Origin: Dokdonella_A soli
GTDB taxonomy: Bacteria > Pseudomonadota > Gammaproteobacteria > Xanthomonadales > Rhodanobacteraceae
DNA length: 64,000 nt
Reading direction: 5' to 3'
NCBI RefSeq assembly: GCF_039523175.1
Contig: NZ_BAAAEU010000001.1
Coordinates: 124,001 to 188,000, forward strand
In this document: in pieces, positions 17,026 through 25,811 of the stretch
Numbering within the stretch: the first letter of the stretch is position 1
Layout: each line of letters opens with the position of its first letter
Position numbers and translations under genes: made by a program
Notes under the pieces: model-generated
What the model was told of the DNA's origin: nothing
Databases searched by the model: none
The model's input: the letters and a program-made list of their open reading frames with translations, nothing else

Positions 17026-18117
17026 TCACGTGTTCTGCACAACGATCTTCGGAAACGAGATCGCCTTGTTGCGCGCCCGCAGCGCCAGCCGCGCAGCCGC
17101 TTTGCGTGCGATCTCGCGGTAGCGCACGGTGAGGTCGGACTCCGGCATCGCGACGACCGTCGGCGTACCGCCGTCGGCCTGCTCGCGAATGCGGATATCC
17201 AGCGGCAACGAACCCAGCAACGGCACGTCGTACTGCGCCGCCATGCGCGCGCCGCCGCCCTCGCCGAAGATATGCTCCTCGTGGCCGCAGGCCGAACAGA
17301 CGTGCGTCGCCATGTTCTCGATGATGCCGAGCACCGGCACGTTGACCTTCTCGAACATCTTCAGCGCCTTCTTCGCGTCGAGCAGCGCGATGTCCTGCGG
17401 CGTCGTCACGATCACCGCGCCTGACACCGGAATGCGCTGGCACAGGGTCAGCTGGATATCGCCGGTTCCCGGTGGCAGGTCGATGATCAGGTAGTCGAGA
17501 TCGGACCAGTTGGTCTCGCCGAGCATCTGCTGCAGCGCTTGCGTCGCCATCGGGCCGCGCCAGATCATCGCGGTGTCTTCCTCGATCATCAGGCCGATCG
17601 ACATGGCCTGGATGCCGTGGCTGAGTTTCGGCTCGATACGCTTGCCGTCCTTGGTGTCCGGCTTGCCGGTCAGTCCGAGCATGCGCACCTGGCTCGGGCC
17701 GTAGATGTCCGCATCGAGCACGCCGACGCTGGCGCCTTCGGCCTTCAGCGCGAGCGCGAGATTCGCCGCGACCGTCGACTTGCCGACACCGCCCTTGCCG
17801 GAGGCGACCGCGATCACGTTCCTGACGCCCGGCAGCGGAGTCAGGCCCTGCTGCACTTCATGCGCGAACACGCGACAGGACACGCTGACCGCGGCATGCG
17901 CGATCGCCGGATCAGCCTCGAGCGCGCGCTTGATCGCGTCGGCAATCGCCGCCTGCGCGGATAGCGCCGGATAGCCGAGCAGGATGTCGACGGACACGTC
18001 GTTGGCGGCCACGCCGACTCCACGCAGCGCGCCGCTGGCGACGAGATCTTTGCCGGTATGCGGATCGATCACGCCGGCCAGGATCGTTCTGACCCGCGCT
18101 TCAAGGGATTCGGTCAT
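17026..18117 (-). CDS. apbC: iron-sulfur cluster carrier protein ApbC/Mrp
   Basis: A 363-residue P-loop ATPase that carries and delivers [Fe-S] clusters. Order: an N-terminal MIP18/DUF59-like domain, residues about 1-90; the deviant Walker A ASGKGGVGKST at about 106-116; the Mrp signature LDYLIIDLPPGTGD; and the cluster-binding CxxC in THVCSACGHEEH. It is commonly found upstream of dcd in this order and divergent from metG-side genes. Confidence 0.93.
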   Translation of the reverse strand: MTESLEARVRTILAGVIDPHTGKDLVASGALRGVGVAANDVSVDILLGYPALSAQAAIADAIKRALEADPAIAHAAVSVSCRVFAHEVQQGLTPLPGVRNVIAVASGKGGVGKSTVAANLALALKAEGASVGVLDADIYGPSQVRMLGLTGKPDTKDGKRIEPKLSHGIQAMSIGLMIEEDTAMIWRGPMATQALQQMLGETNWSDLDYLIIDLPPGTGDIQLTLCQRIPVSGAVIVTTPQDIALLDAKKALKMFEKVNVPVLGIIENMATHVCSACGHEEHIFGEGGGARMAAQYDVPLLGSLPLDIRIREQADGGTPTVVAMPESDLTVRYREIARKAAARLALRARNKAISFPKIVVQNT

Positions 18118-18238
18118 TCGGGGGGAGCAAAACAGGTGGGACCCCTATTATGCCAGCGCGTCCGCTGCGGCGCGCCTTGACGGCCCCGCACGACGGCGGC
18201 AAGTTGCGAGCGTTGCCCACCCGCCCGGAGCCCGCGCC

Positions 18239-18688
18239 ATGCTGTCACGTTGCCAACCCGTCCTCTTCGCCCTTGCGTTCGCGTTCGGCGCGCCTGCGCT
18301 GGCCGCCGACCTCACCCCGGTCGGCACCTGGACCACGATCGACGACGCCACTGGCAAGCCCAAGTCGATCGTCCAGATCACCGAGAACGCCGGCAAGCTG
18401 GAAGGCAAGGTTCTCGAGGTGCTCCAGTCCGACGAGGGCCCGCACCCAACCTGCAAGAAATGCGAGGGCGAGCGCAAGGATCAGCCCGTCGAAGGCATGA
18501 CCATCCTGTGGGGCGTGAGCAAGGACGGCGACGTGTGGGATGGCGGCCAGATCCTCGATCCGAAGAACGGCAAGACCTACAAGGTGAAGCTCACGGTCAC
18601 CGACAACGGCCAGAAGCTCGACGTGCACGGCTATATCGGCTTCGCGCTGCTAGGCCGCTCGCAGGTGTGGGAGCGCAAGTCGCCGTAG
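18239..18688 (+). CDS. DUF2147 exported protein
   Basis: 149 residues with a signal peptide (FALAFAFGAPALAAD) and the DUF2147 domain: GTWTTIDDATGKPKSIVQI, then a CKKCEG dicysteine pair, GGQILDPKNGKTYKVKL and LDVHGYIGFALLGRSQVWER. The family is of unknown function. The ATG at 18239 is chosen for the GGAG eight bases upstream and for the signal peptide. Confidence 0.85.
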   Translation: MLSRCQPVLFALAFAFGAPALAADLTPVGTWTTIDDATGKPKSIVQITENAGKLEGKVLEVLQSDEGPHPTCKKCEGERKDQPVEGMTILWGVSKDGDVWDGGQILDPKNGKTYKVKLTVTDNGQKLDVHGYIGFALLGRSQVWERKSP

Positions 18689-18789
18689 CGAAACGCGGTG
18701 AACTCATCGCAGGAACGACCGAAGTCCTCCTGCGGAACGGTGCCATGCGATAATTCCGCTTTGCAGCAACGAAGCGGAACCCGCGACGC

Positions 18790-20943
18790 ATGAATGCGCC
18801 GAAGCGAAACATCCTCGTCAGCAACGCCCTGCCCTACGCGAACGGCCTGATTCATCTGGGCCACATGCTGGAGAACATCCAGGCCGACATCTGGGTGCGC
18901 GCGATGCGCATGGCCGGCCACGAAGTGCATTTCGTCTGCGCCGACGACGCGCATGGCACCTCGATCATGCTGCGCGCCGAGCGCGAAGGCATCACGCCGC
19001 AGGCGCTGATCGCGCGCGTCTGGGACGAGCACACGCGTGACCTGCGCGGCTTCGGCGTCGAGCACGATCACTATTCGACCACCGACAGCGAGGCGAACCG
19101 CGAACTCACCGGACGCATCTGGAACGCGCTGAAGGCCGGCGGCCACACCGAATCGCGCCCGGTCAAGCAGCTCTACGATCCGGTCAAGGAGATGTTCCTG
19201 CCGGATCGCTTCATCAAGGGTGAGTGCCCGAACTGCCACAGCAAGGACCAGTACGGCGACGCCTGCGAGGTCTGCGGCAAGACCTACAACCCGACCGACC
19301 TGATCCATCCGTACTCGGTGGTTTCCGGCGCGACACCGATCGAGAAGGAATCGCTGCATTTCTTCGTCAAGCTCGCCGATTTCGAGACGATGCTGAAAGG
19401 CTGGCTCGCCGAGCGACGTGATGCGGGCGGCCTGCAGGGCGAAGTCGTCAACAAGCTGCAGGAATGGTTCACCGACGGCCTGCGCAGCTGGGACGTGTCG
19501 CGCGACGCGCCCTACTTCGGCTTCGAGATCCCGGGCGAGCCCGGCAAGTTCTTCTATGTCTGGGTCGACGCGCCGGTCGGTTACCTCGCCGCGTTCAAGG
19601 AGCTCTGCGAGAGCGGCCGCAAGCCCGGACTGACGTCCGCGGACTTCGAGCGCTTCACCCAGTCCGGCGCAAACGACACTGAGATGGTGCATTTCATCGG
19701 CAAGGACATCGTGTACTTCCACACGCTGTTCTGGCCCGCGATGCTGCACGGCGCCGGCCTGCGCACGCCGACGGCGGTTCATGTGCACGGCTTCCTGACC
19801 GTGGACGGCGCGAAGATGTCCAAGTCACGCGGCACCTTCGTCAACGCGAGCACCTATCTCGACCAGCTCGATCCGGACTGGCTGCGCTACTACTTCGCGA
19901 CCTTGCTCGGCCCGACGCTCGCGGATGTCGACCTCGATCTCAAGACGTTCGAGGAGCGCGTCAATTCGCACCTGGTCGGCAAGTGGGTGAACCTCGCCAG
20001 CCGCTGTGCTGGGTTCGTGCACAAGTTCTTTCACGGCACGCTCGCTGGCGCGTTATCCGCGGGTGAGCGCGCGCAATATGACACTGCGGCGACCAGGCTT
20101 TCAGCCTGCGCGGCGCTGTACGAAGCGCGTGACTACGCCGCGGCGACGCGCCTGATCGTCGAGGTTGCGGACGAGGCGAACGCCTACGTCGCGGAGAAGG
20201 CGCCGTGGCTGCTCGCCAAGGACGAGACGAAGCGCGACGAGTTGCACGTCGTCTGCACGCTCGCGCTCAACTACTTCCGCCTGCTGTCGATCTGGCTGAG
20301 CCCGGTGGTCCCGGCGATCGCGGGCCGCGCTCGCGATTTCCTCGGCGAGGGCTGGACACGTTTCGACGCCGCGTCCACGCCTGCCCTGGGGGCGCGCCTC
20401 AATGCATTCACACCGCTGACCACCCGCATCGACCCGAAGAAGATTGAAGCCATGATCGAAGCCTCGAAGGAATCGTTGAAGCCCGCCAGCGATGCGCCCA
20501 CCTCTTCGGCGGGAGCGGCTTCAGCTGAGACCAGTGCCGGCAATGGGACGGACGCAAAAGGCATCGCGGCTGAAGCCGCTCCTGCGAAAGCAACGGAGTC
20601 GCCCATCGCGCCGACGGTCTCCATCGACGACTTCGCGAAACTCGACCTGCGCATCGGCAAGGTGCTCGCCTGCGACTTCGTGGACGGCTCCGACAAGCTG
20701 CTGCGCTTCGAGCTCGACGCCGGCGATCTCGGCAAACGCCAGATCTTCTCAGGCATCCGCGCCGCCTATGGCGAACCGGAGAAACTGGTGGGTCGCAGCG
20801 TCGTGTTCATCGCGAATCTCGCGCCGCGCAAGATGCGCTTCGGCGTCTCCGAAGGCATGGTCCTTTCAGCGGGCAGCGGCGGCGCGGACCTGTTCCTGCT
20901 GGATGTCGAGTCAGGCGCGCAGCCGGGAATGCCCGTCAAGTAA
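18790..20943 (+). CDS. metG: methionyl-tRNA synthetase
   Basis: A 717-residue class I synthetase. The HIGH motif appears as LIHLGHML, the zinc knuckle is CPNCHSKDQYGDACEVCG, and the KMSKS loop is GAKMSKSRG. A C-terminal tRNA-binding OB domain starts at about residue 610 (SIDDFAKLDLRIGKVLACDF). The linker between catalytic part and OB domain, residues about 560-605, is longer than usual. It contains a family-A REP pair read in frame (GAASAETSAG, then GIAAEAAP). The protein is about 40 residues longer than the E. coli enzyme, which this insert explains. Confidence 0.96.
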   Translation: MNAPKRNILVSNALPYANGLIHLGHMLENIQADIWVRAMRMAGHEVHFVCADDAHGTSIMLRAEREGITPQALIARVWDEHTRDLRGFGVEHDHYSTTDSEANRELTGRIWNALKAGGHTESRPVKQLYDPVKEMFLPDRFIKGECPNCHSKDQYGDACEVCGKTYNPTDLIHPYSVVSGATPIEKESLHFFVKLADFETMLKGWLAERRDAGGLQGEVVNKLQEWFTDGLRSWDVSRDAPYFGFEIPGEPGKFFYVWVDAPVGYLAAFKELCESGRKPGLTSADFERFTQSGANDTEMVHFIGKDIVYFHTLFWPAMLHGAGLRTPTAVHVHGFLTVDGAKMSKSRGTFVNASTYLDQLDPDWLRYYFATLLGPTLADVDLDLKTFEERVNSHLVGKWVNLASRCAGFVHKFFHGTLAGALSAGERAQYDTAATRLSACAALYEARDYAAATRLIVEVADEANAYVAEKAPWLLAKDETKRDELHVVCTLALNYFRLLSIWLSPVVPAIAGRARDFLGEGWTRFDAASTPALGARLNAFTPLTTRIDPKKIEAMIEASKESLKPASDAPTSSAGAASAETSAGNGTDAKGIAAEAAPAKATESPIAPTVSIDDFAKLDLRIGKVLACDFVDGSDKLLRFELDAGDLGKRQIFSGIRAAYGEPEKLVGRSVVFIANLAPRKMRFGVSEGMVLSAGSGGADLFLLDVESGAQPGMPVK
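20511..20584. repeat. REP pair (family A) inside the metG linker
   Basis: GGGAGCGGCTTCAGCTGAGA and, in opposite orientation, GCATCGCGGCTGAAGCCGCT, spaced about 25 bp. It is in frame with metG and located in a flexible inter-domain linker where an insertion can be tolerated. Confidence 0.85.
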
Positions 20944-20974
20944 TCCGAACCCTGTGCGGCGTCAGGAGAACGAC

Positions 20975-21433
20975 ATGTCTGCCCCGCAACCCGTGGAATC
21001 TCTCGGAACACGCTTCGGCAACGGCGTGCACCGGCACGCCGTTGCATTGATCAGCCTCGCCGTCGCTCTGTTCGGTACCAGCTACAACACATGGCGTAAC
21101 CAGACAACGGAATTCCACCGCAACGTGCGTTCGGCCGGCTTCATGATGCTCGACGAACTCGGCCAGCTACAGGAGATCACCGACCGCCGCTTCTACGGCG
21201 GCGACCACAGTGACGCCAACCGGATCGGAGGATGGGGCAAGGCCACTGCCGTGCGCGACATGTCGAGCCTCATCTCGGAACCCACCCGCGCTCAAGCGCG
21301 GGGATTGTTCGAGACCTGGGCAGCCAATGTGGACAAGCTCGACAGCGGCGACGAGCAGGCCGAACAGGCGATCACCAAGACGATTTCCGACCTGCGTGCA
21401 CAGGTGCTGCAGGAAATGCAGTCGCTGAACTGA
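20975..21433 (+). CDS. small membrane-anchored protein of unknown function
   Basis: 152 residues with one hydrophobic helix near residues 23-40 (AVALISLAVALFGTSYNTW) and a predicted periplasmic helical remainder (NVRSAGFMMLDELGQLQEI; TKTISDLRAQVLQEMQSL). The ATG at 20975 has a CAGGAGA ribosome site. It lies 31 bp after metG, so probably read through from it. No known family recognised. Confidence 0.65.
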   Translation: MSAPQPVESLGTRFGNGVHRHAVALISLAVALFGTSYNTWRNQTTEFHRNVRSAGFMMLDELGQLQEITDRRFYGGDHSDANRIGGWGKATAVRDMSSLISEPTRAQARGLFETWAANVDKLDSGDEQAEQAITKTISDLRAQVLQEMQSLN

Positions 21434-21449
21434 CCCTGCAGAGCACGTG

Positions 21450-22040
21450 ATGCGGCGCGCCCACTGGACACCCGATCTATCCGAAGCCCACATCGTCGAG
21501 CACCTATTGCGCGAACATGGCGTCATCGCCTGGGCGTTCGACACCGAGATGGTTCGGCAGGATTGGCTGAAAACACTGGCATTCGGCGGCTACCGCGTGA
21601 TGGTGTCTGATGCCGACTTCGGCAAAGCGCAGGCCGTCGTGAATGCGTATCGCAACGGCGAACTCGCATCGCAGATCGAGGACACCGAGCGTCCCAGCTG
21701 CCCTGGCTGCGGCGCCAGTGATGCGTCCGAGGATCTCCGTCCGCGCCGCGCAGTGTTCATGCTTCTGATTGCGTCTGATGGACTATCGATTCCTTTCTTA
21801 TTCGCAACCCATACAGCATCCGGCGCGTCATGGTTCGTAGCGTCGTACCTCGTCTTGCAGCTCCTGCTCCTGACACCCGGCGTCGCGGCACGCATCGTCA
21901 AATGGCGCTATCGCTGCCTTGCCTGCGATCGGACATGGCGGGAACCGCCCGGGCGCGCTTTCCGGGATCTAGCACATGCCGTGGAGGCCGCAAGCCGGGA
22001 CAGGCATGATCCCGCAAATCCCGTACACCCAAGACCATGA
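21450..22040 (+). CDS. DUF2007-like protein with split zinc ribbon and membrane hairpin
   Basis: About 196 residues. The N-terminal 70 residues look like the DUF2007 putative signal-transducing domain (HIVEHLLREHGVIAWAFDTE; ALGGYR-type segment AFGGYRVMVSDADF). A CPGCG pair near residue 88 and a CLAC pair near 165 could form a zinc ribbon, with two membrane helices between them. The start may be GTG 21447 or ATG 21450. The stop overlaps the start of rnfB (ATGA), suggesting coupled expression. Confidence 0.6.
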   Translation: MRRAHWTPDLSEAHIVEHLLREHGVIAWAFDTEMVRQDWLKTLAFGGYRVMVSDADFGKAQAVVNAYRNGELASQIEDTERPSCPGCGASDASEDLRPRRAVFMLLIASDGLSIPFLFATHTASGASWFVASYLVLQLLLLTPGVAARIVKWRYRCLACDRTWREPPGRAFRDLAHAVEAASRDRHDPANPVHPRP

Positions 22041-22684
22041 TCCAAACCTTGCTCATCGAGCGCATCGACGCGCTGCTTCCACAGACGCAATGCACGCGCT
22101 GCGGTTATCCGACCTGCCGTGCATACGCCGAAGCGATCGCCGGTGACCGGGCGGACATCAATCAATGCCCGCCCGGCGGTGCCGCCGGCATCGACGCGCT
22201 TGCGGGACTGCTCGGACGTGTGGCCAAGCCGTTGAATCCGGCGAACGGCCGCGAGGAAGCGCCTACGGTCGCACTCATCGACGAAGACATCTGCATCGGC
22301 TGCACGAAGTGCATCCAGGCTTGCCCGGTCGATGCGATCGTCGGCGCGGCGAAGCGCATGCACACGATCATCGCGGCCGAATGCACCGGTTGCGGGCTTT
22401 GTCTGCCGCCCTGCCCGGTCGATTGCATCGCGCTGGTTCCGACCGCTGACCGGCCTCTCGAACGCGTGGACGTGCTCGATCGCGCCGGGCATGCGCGCCG
22501 CCGCTTCGACGCGCGCAACGTGCGCCTCATGCGCGAACGCGGCGAACGCGATGCGCGCCGGGCTGCGGCACAACCGAAGCCCGACGAAAACCCCGCGCCG
22601 ATCAGCCGCTCGGCCGTGCTCGAGGCGATCGCGCGCGGCAAGGCGCGGCGCCAGCCCGATGCGAAGGACCCACCGGACCGATGA
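22037..22684 (+). CDS. rnfB: RnfB-like electron transport ferredoxin
   Basis: A 215-residue iron-sulfur protein. The N-terminal four-Cys motif (CTRCGYPTCRAYAEAI ... CPPGG) matches the RnfB [4Fe-4S] domain. Two ferredoxin clusters follow (CIGCTKCIQACPVDAI and CTGCGLCLPPCPVDCI). The usual N-terminal membrane helix of RnfB is missing, and no rnfA, C, D, G or E is nearby. It may therefore be a soluble electron donor rather than part of a full Rnf complex. It is coupled on both sides, to the DUF2007-like gene and to nth. Confidence 0.88.
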   Translation: MIQTLLIERIDALLPQTQCTRCGYPTCRAYAEAIAGDRADINQCPPGGAAGIDALAGLLGRVAKPLNPANGREEAPTVALIDEDICIGCTKCIQACPVDAIVGAAKRMHTIIAAECTGCGLCLPPCPVDCIALVPTADRPLERVDVLDRAGHARRRFDARNVRLMRERGERDARRAAAQPKPDENPAPISRSAVLEAIARGKARRQPDAKDPPDR

Positions 22685-23319
22685 AGCGCGAGAAGATCGT
22701 CGAACTGTTCCGCCGCCTGCGCGAACTGAACCCGCACCCGACCACCGAACTCGACTACACGACGCCGTTCGAGCTGCTGGTCGCGGTGATCCTGTCCGCC
22801 CAGGCGACCGATGTCGGCGTGAACAAGGCGACGCGGAAGCTGTTCCCGGTCGCGAACACGCCGCAGGCGATCCTCGACCTGGGCGAAGCAAAACTGAAAT
22901 CCTTCATCGCCACAATCGGCCTGTTCAACGCGAAGGCGAAGAACGTGATCGCCACCTGCCGCCTCCTGGTCGAGCAGCATGGTGGCGAAGTGCCGCGCTC
23001 GCGCGAGGCGCTGGAGGCGTTGCCTGGCGTCGGCCGCAAGACGGCCAATGTCGTGTTGAACACCGCGTTCGGCGAGCCGACCATCGCCGTGGATACGCAT
23101 ATCTTCCGCGTCGCAAACCGCACGGGGCTGGCGCCCGGAACGACCGTGCGCATCGTCGAGGACAAGCTCGCCAAGGCCGTGCCGCAGGAATTCCGCAAGG
23201 ATGCGCACCACTGGCTGATCCTGCATGGGCGCTATGTCTGCAAGGCGCGCAAGCCGGAATGTCCGCAGTGTGCGATCAATGACTTGTGCGCTTATCGTCA
23301 CAAGACGGTCACGCCCTGA
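22681..23319 (+). CDS. nth: endonuclease III
   Basis: A 212-residue DNA glycosylase/AP lyase for oxidised pyrimidines. It has the helix-hairpin-helix LPGVGRKTANVVLN with the catalytic Lys, the catalytic Asp in VDTHIFRVANR, and a [4Fe-4S] site CKARKPECPQCAINDLC at the C-terminus. The ATG overlaps the rnfB stop (ATGA). The pairing with an electron-transfer protein is notable because Nth carries a redox-active cluster. Confidence 0.96.
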   Translation: MKREKIVELFRRLRELNPHPTTELDYTTPFELLVAVILSAQATDVGVNKATRKLFPVANTPQAILDLGEAKLKSFIATIGLFNAKAKNVIATCRLLVEQHGGEVPRSREALEALPGVGRKTANVVLNTAFGEPTIAVDTHIFRVANRTGLAPGTTVRIVEDKLAKAVPQEFRKDAHHWLILHGRYVCKARKPECPQCAINDLCAYRHKTVTP

Positions 23320-23372
23320 CAGGCCGCCACAGAGCCGCAGGAATGGGCGTTTCGCGTTAAATGAATGTTGTT

Positions 23373-23390
23373 TTGTCATCTAAGCGTAAC
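23373..23390 (+). promoter_or_regulatory. possible PhoB box before the porin gene
   Basis: TTGTCATCTAAGCGTAAC: a good first half-site (TTGTCAT against CTGTCAT) followed 11 bp later by a weak second half (GCGTAAC). It lies about 50 bp upstream of a phosphate-selective-porin-like gene, which makes Pho control plausible. The second half-site is poor, so this is tentative. Confidence 0.35.
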
Positions 23391-23441
23391 AGCGGCCAGC
23401 CAGACTTCGCGACAGTTTTCCGCCCCGTTTCGAGGATCCCG

Positions 23442-24701
23442 ATGAAACTGCGACATGCGATCGCCGCCGCCCTAATCTGCGCGTTCGGCACCAACGCGAT
23501 GGCTTACGACCTGCTCAACGACTGGCCGACCAAGTACAAGACCGACGACGGCTACGAGTACGGTTTCAAGGGCCTGTACCAGTTCGACACCAACCGGTTC
23601 TCCGGCGACACCGCGAACCCGACCAACGGCAAGGAGATCCTTCCGGACGCGACCGCGTGGCGCCGCAAGGAATTCAACTTCTATGGCAAGACGCCGTGGG
23701 GTCTCGACTTCAACATCGGCTACGACTTCACGGTCTCGGGCCACAGGACGGCCACGACCGGCGTCCACGGCCAGTGGATCGACAACTTCGTCCGCTACAG
23801 CAGCAAGGACTACGGTGACTTCCGCCTTGGCCAGTACAAGACGCCGGTCGGCTGGGAAGAAGCGTCCAGCTCGAGTGCGACGACGTTCCTGGAACGCTCG
23901 CTGCCCGTGCAGGCGACCAACATGGGCCGCCGCATCGGCGTCGACTGGTCGTACTACGGCATTCCCAACTGGATGCTCTATGCCGCGTATTTCAGCGGCG
24001 GCGATCTGAACGGCAAGAACAAGGGCAACGGCCCGGCCGCTCGCGTCGTCTGGAATCCGCTCAATCGCCAGCCGGGCGCCGGCTCGCGCGAGGAAAGCGA
24101 AGTGATCCACCTCGGCATCGCCGCTTCGCGCGAGGATCGCGATGCGACCACCGACGGCCGCGGGATCACGACGCCGGCGCAGGCACGTTTCCGTGCGCGC
24201 CCCGAGGCGAACCTGCTCGGCACGCGTCTTGTCGACACCGGCAATCTCAACAATCCGGGCGGCATCGACCGCATCGGCCTGGAAGCGGCATGGATCCACG
24301 GCCCGCTGCTGGTGCAAGGCGAATACCTGACCTTCAGCGCGAGTCCGGCCGGCAAGCCGAGCTACAGCGGCAACGGTTTCTATGCGCAGGGATCGTGGGT
24401 GCTGACCGGCGAGAGCCGTCCGTACAGCAAGGGCGCGATCGGCAATATTCGTCCGGTCAACGATTTCGGTGCGGTCGAAGTCGCGCTGCGCTACAGCCAG
24501 GTCGACCTCAACGATGGCCCGGTCTTCGGCGGCAAGGAGCACGACTGGACCATCGGTGCGAACTGGTATCTCGGCCAGCACCTCAAGTTCCAGGCCAACT
24601 ACATCTGGGCCAACAGCACCAAGCGCTACGGCGCGCCGATCAATGGCGACGCCGCCGTCGATCCGCGCGTGTTCGAACTGCGCGCGCAGGTCTACTTCTA
24701 A
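23442..24701 (+). CDS. OprP/OprO-like outer-membrane porin
   Basis: 419 residues from the ATG at 23442 (GAGG ribosome site seven bases upstream). A signal peptide (IAAALICAFGTNAMA) is followed by a beta-rich barrel with alternating aromatic strands and a C-terminal Phe (RAQVYF), as required for outer-membrane insertion. Motifs such as YGDFRLGQYKTPVGWEE, FLERSLPVQA and VGFSL-type strand WSYYGIPNWMLYAAYFSG fit phosphate/pyrophosphate-selective porins of the OprO/OprP family. Substrate not proven. It is followed by a clear terminator. Confidence 0.85.
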   Translation: MKLRHAIAAALICAFGTNAMAYDLLNDWPTKYKTDDGYEYGFKGLYQFDTNRFSGDTANPTNGKEILPDATAWRRKEFNFYGKTPWGLDFNIGYDFTVSGHRTATTGVHGQWIDNFVRYSSKDYGDFRLGQYKTPVGWEEASSSSATTFLERSLPVQATNMGRRIGVDWSYYGIPNWMLYAAYFSGGDLNGKNKGNGPAARVVWNPLNRQPGAGSREESEVIHLGIAASREDRDATTDGRGITTPAQARFRARPEANLLGTRLVDTGNLNNPGGIDRIGLEAAWIHGPLLVQGEYLTFSASPAGKPSYSGNGFYAQGSWVLTGESRPYSKGAIGNIRPVNDFGAVEVALRYSQVDLNDGPVFGGKEHDWTIGANWYLGQHLKFQANYIWANSTKRYGAPINGDAAVDPRVFELRAQVYF

Positions 24702-24736
24702 GTTTCCGAGTCTCCTCCAAACGATTCACTCTCCTT

Positions 24737-24762
24737 GGGGCGCGCAAGCGCCCCATTTTTTT
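24737..24762 (+). terminator. Rho-independent terminator after the porin gene
   Basis: A 7-bp perfect stem, GGGGCGC / GCGCCCC, with a GCAA loop and ATTTTTTT following, 35 bp after the porin stop. Confidence 0.9.
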
Positions 24763-24795
24763 GCCTGCTACGCACGGGGTGCGAGCAGCCAGCGC

Positions 24796-25623
24796 CTACG
24801 CGCCGATGGCCGGACCGTTGCGGCCAGCCAGCACATCGGCCAGCGCATACCTTCCGTGTGGCCGACCGGCGATCCAGCGCGCGGCCACTATCGCGCCGCG
24901 CGCGAAGATGTCGCGGTCGGTTGCGCGATGGACAAGTTCGATGCGTTCACCGAGTGTCGCGAACGTCACCGTGTGTTCGCCCACGATGTCGCCCGCACGG
25001 GTGACCGCGAAGCCGATACTGCCGGGCGTGCGCGCTGCGTTCACGCCGACATGCGAGAGCCTTGCGACTGCATCGAAATCCCGATCGCGGGCCGATGCGG
25101 CTTCACGCCCGAGCGCGAGCGCGGTACCGGATGGCGCATCCTGCTTGCGGCTATGGTGTGCCTCGGCGATCTCGCAGTCCCAGTCCGGCAGCGAACGCGC
25201 TGCCTCGGCGACCAGACGCGAAAGCAAGGCCACTCCGAGGCTGAAATTCGCACTCCACAGGACGGCTATCGAAGCGGCCGCGCCGTCGAGCGCCGCCTGC
25301 TGTTTCGCAGAGAGTCCGGTCGTGCCGCTGACGAACGCAATCCTGCGCTCCAGTGCAAGACCGAGCGCGTGGTCGAACGCCGCGGCCACGCTGAAATCGA
25401 TCAATACGGCCGGGGTGAGGTCGGCAGGCAACGATGAGGTGCAGACGATCGCCGGCGCGCGGCTACCGAGCGTCGCGGCGAGCGGCTGGCCTTCGAGATC
25501 CGATCCGGATCGCACCAATGCGGCGACCAGCGCGACATCGCCGCGCCCGATCATCGTGCGCAGGATCGCCTGGCCCATACGGCCGGCGGCGCCGTGGACG
25601 GCGATCGGGGTGGTTGTGGTCAT
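24796..25623 (-). CDS. dapB: 4-hydroxy-tetrahydrodipicolinate reductase
   Basis: A 275-residue NAD(P)H-dependent enzyme of the diaminopimelate/lysine pathway. The dinucleotide motif is VHGAAGRMGQAI. The catalytic signature is EAHHSRKQDAPSGTAL. FVSGTTGL and ANFSLGVALLSRL also match. It follows dnaJ on the same strand after a REP-bearing gap of 188 bp. Confidence 0.95.
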   Translation of the reverse strand: MTTTTPIAVHGAAGRMGQAILRTMIGRGDVALVAALVRSGSDLEGQPLAATLGSRAPAIVCTSSLPADLTPAVLIDFSVAAAFDHALGLALERRIAFVSGTTGLSAKQQAALDGAAASIAVLWSANFSLGVALLSRLVAEAARSLPDWDCEIAEAHHSRKQDAPSGTALALGREAASARDRDFDAVARLSHVGVNAARTPGSIGFAVTRAGDIVGEHTVTFATLGERIELVHRATDRDIFARGAIVAARWIAGRPHGRYALADVLAGRNGPAIGA

Positions 25624-25702
25624 TGGGCTTCCGTCGTCCGCAGAGCGACGCGTAGCCTAGCGCATCCGTCACCGGATGCATCGCCCGCGCAGGACGTGTT
25701 TT

Positions 25703-25782
25703 GTAGGAGCGGCTTCAGCCGCGATGTTCTCGCGCATTCTGCCGAGCCGGGGAAAAAGCATCGCGGCTGAAGCCGCTCCTAC
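25703..25782. repeat. REP pair (family A) between dnaJ and dapB
   Basis: GTAGGAGCGGCTTCAGCCGC followed by the inverted copy GCATCGCGGCTGAAGCCGCT and CCTAC. An intergenic, two-arm REP module at the end of the heat-shock cluster. It may block exonucleases or reduce read-through into dapB. Confidence 0.9.
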
Positions 25783-25811
25783 GAGACCTAAGGCGCGTGC
25801 AAGCAACTAAA

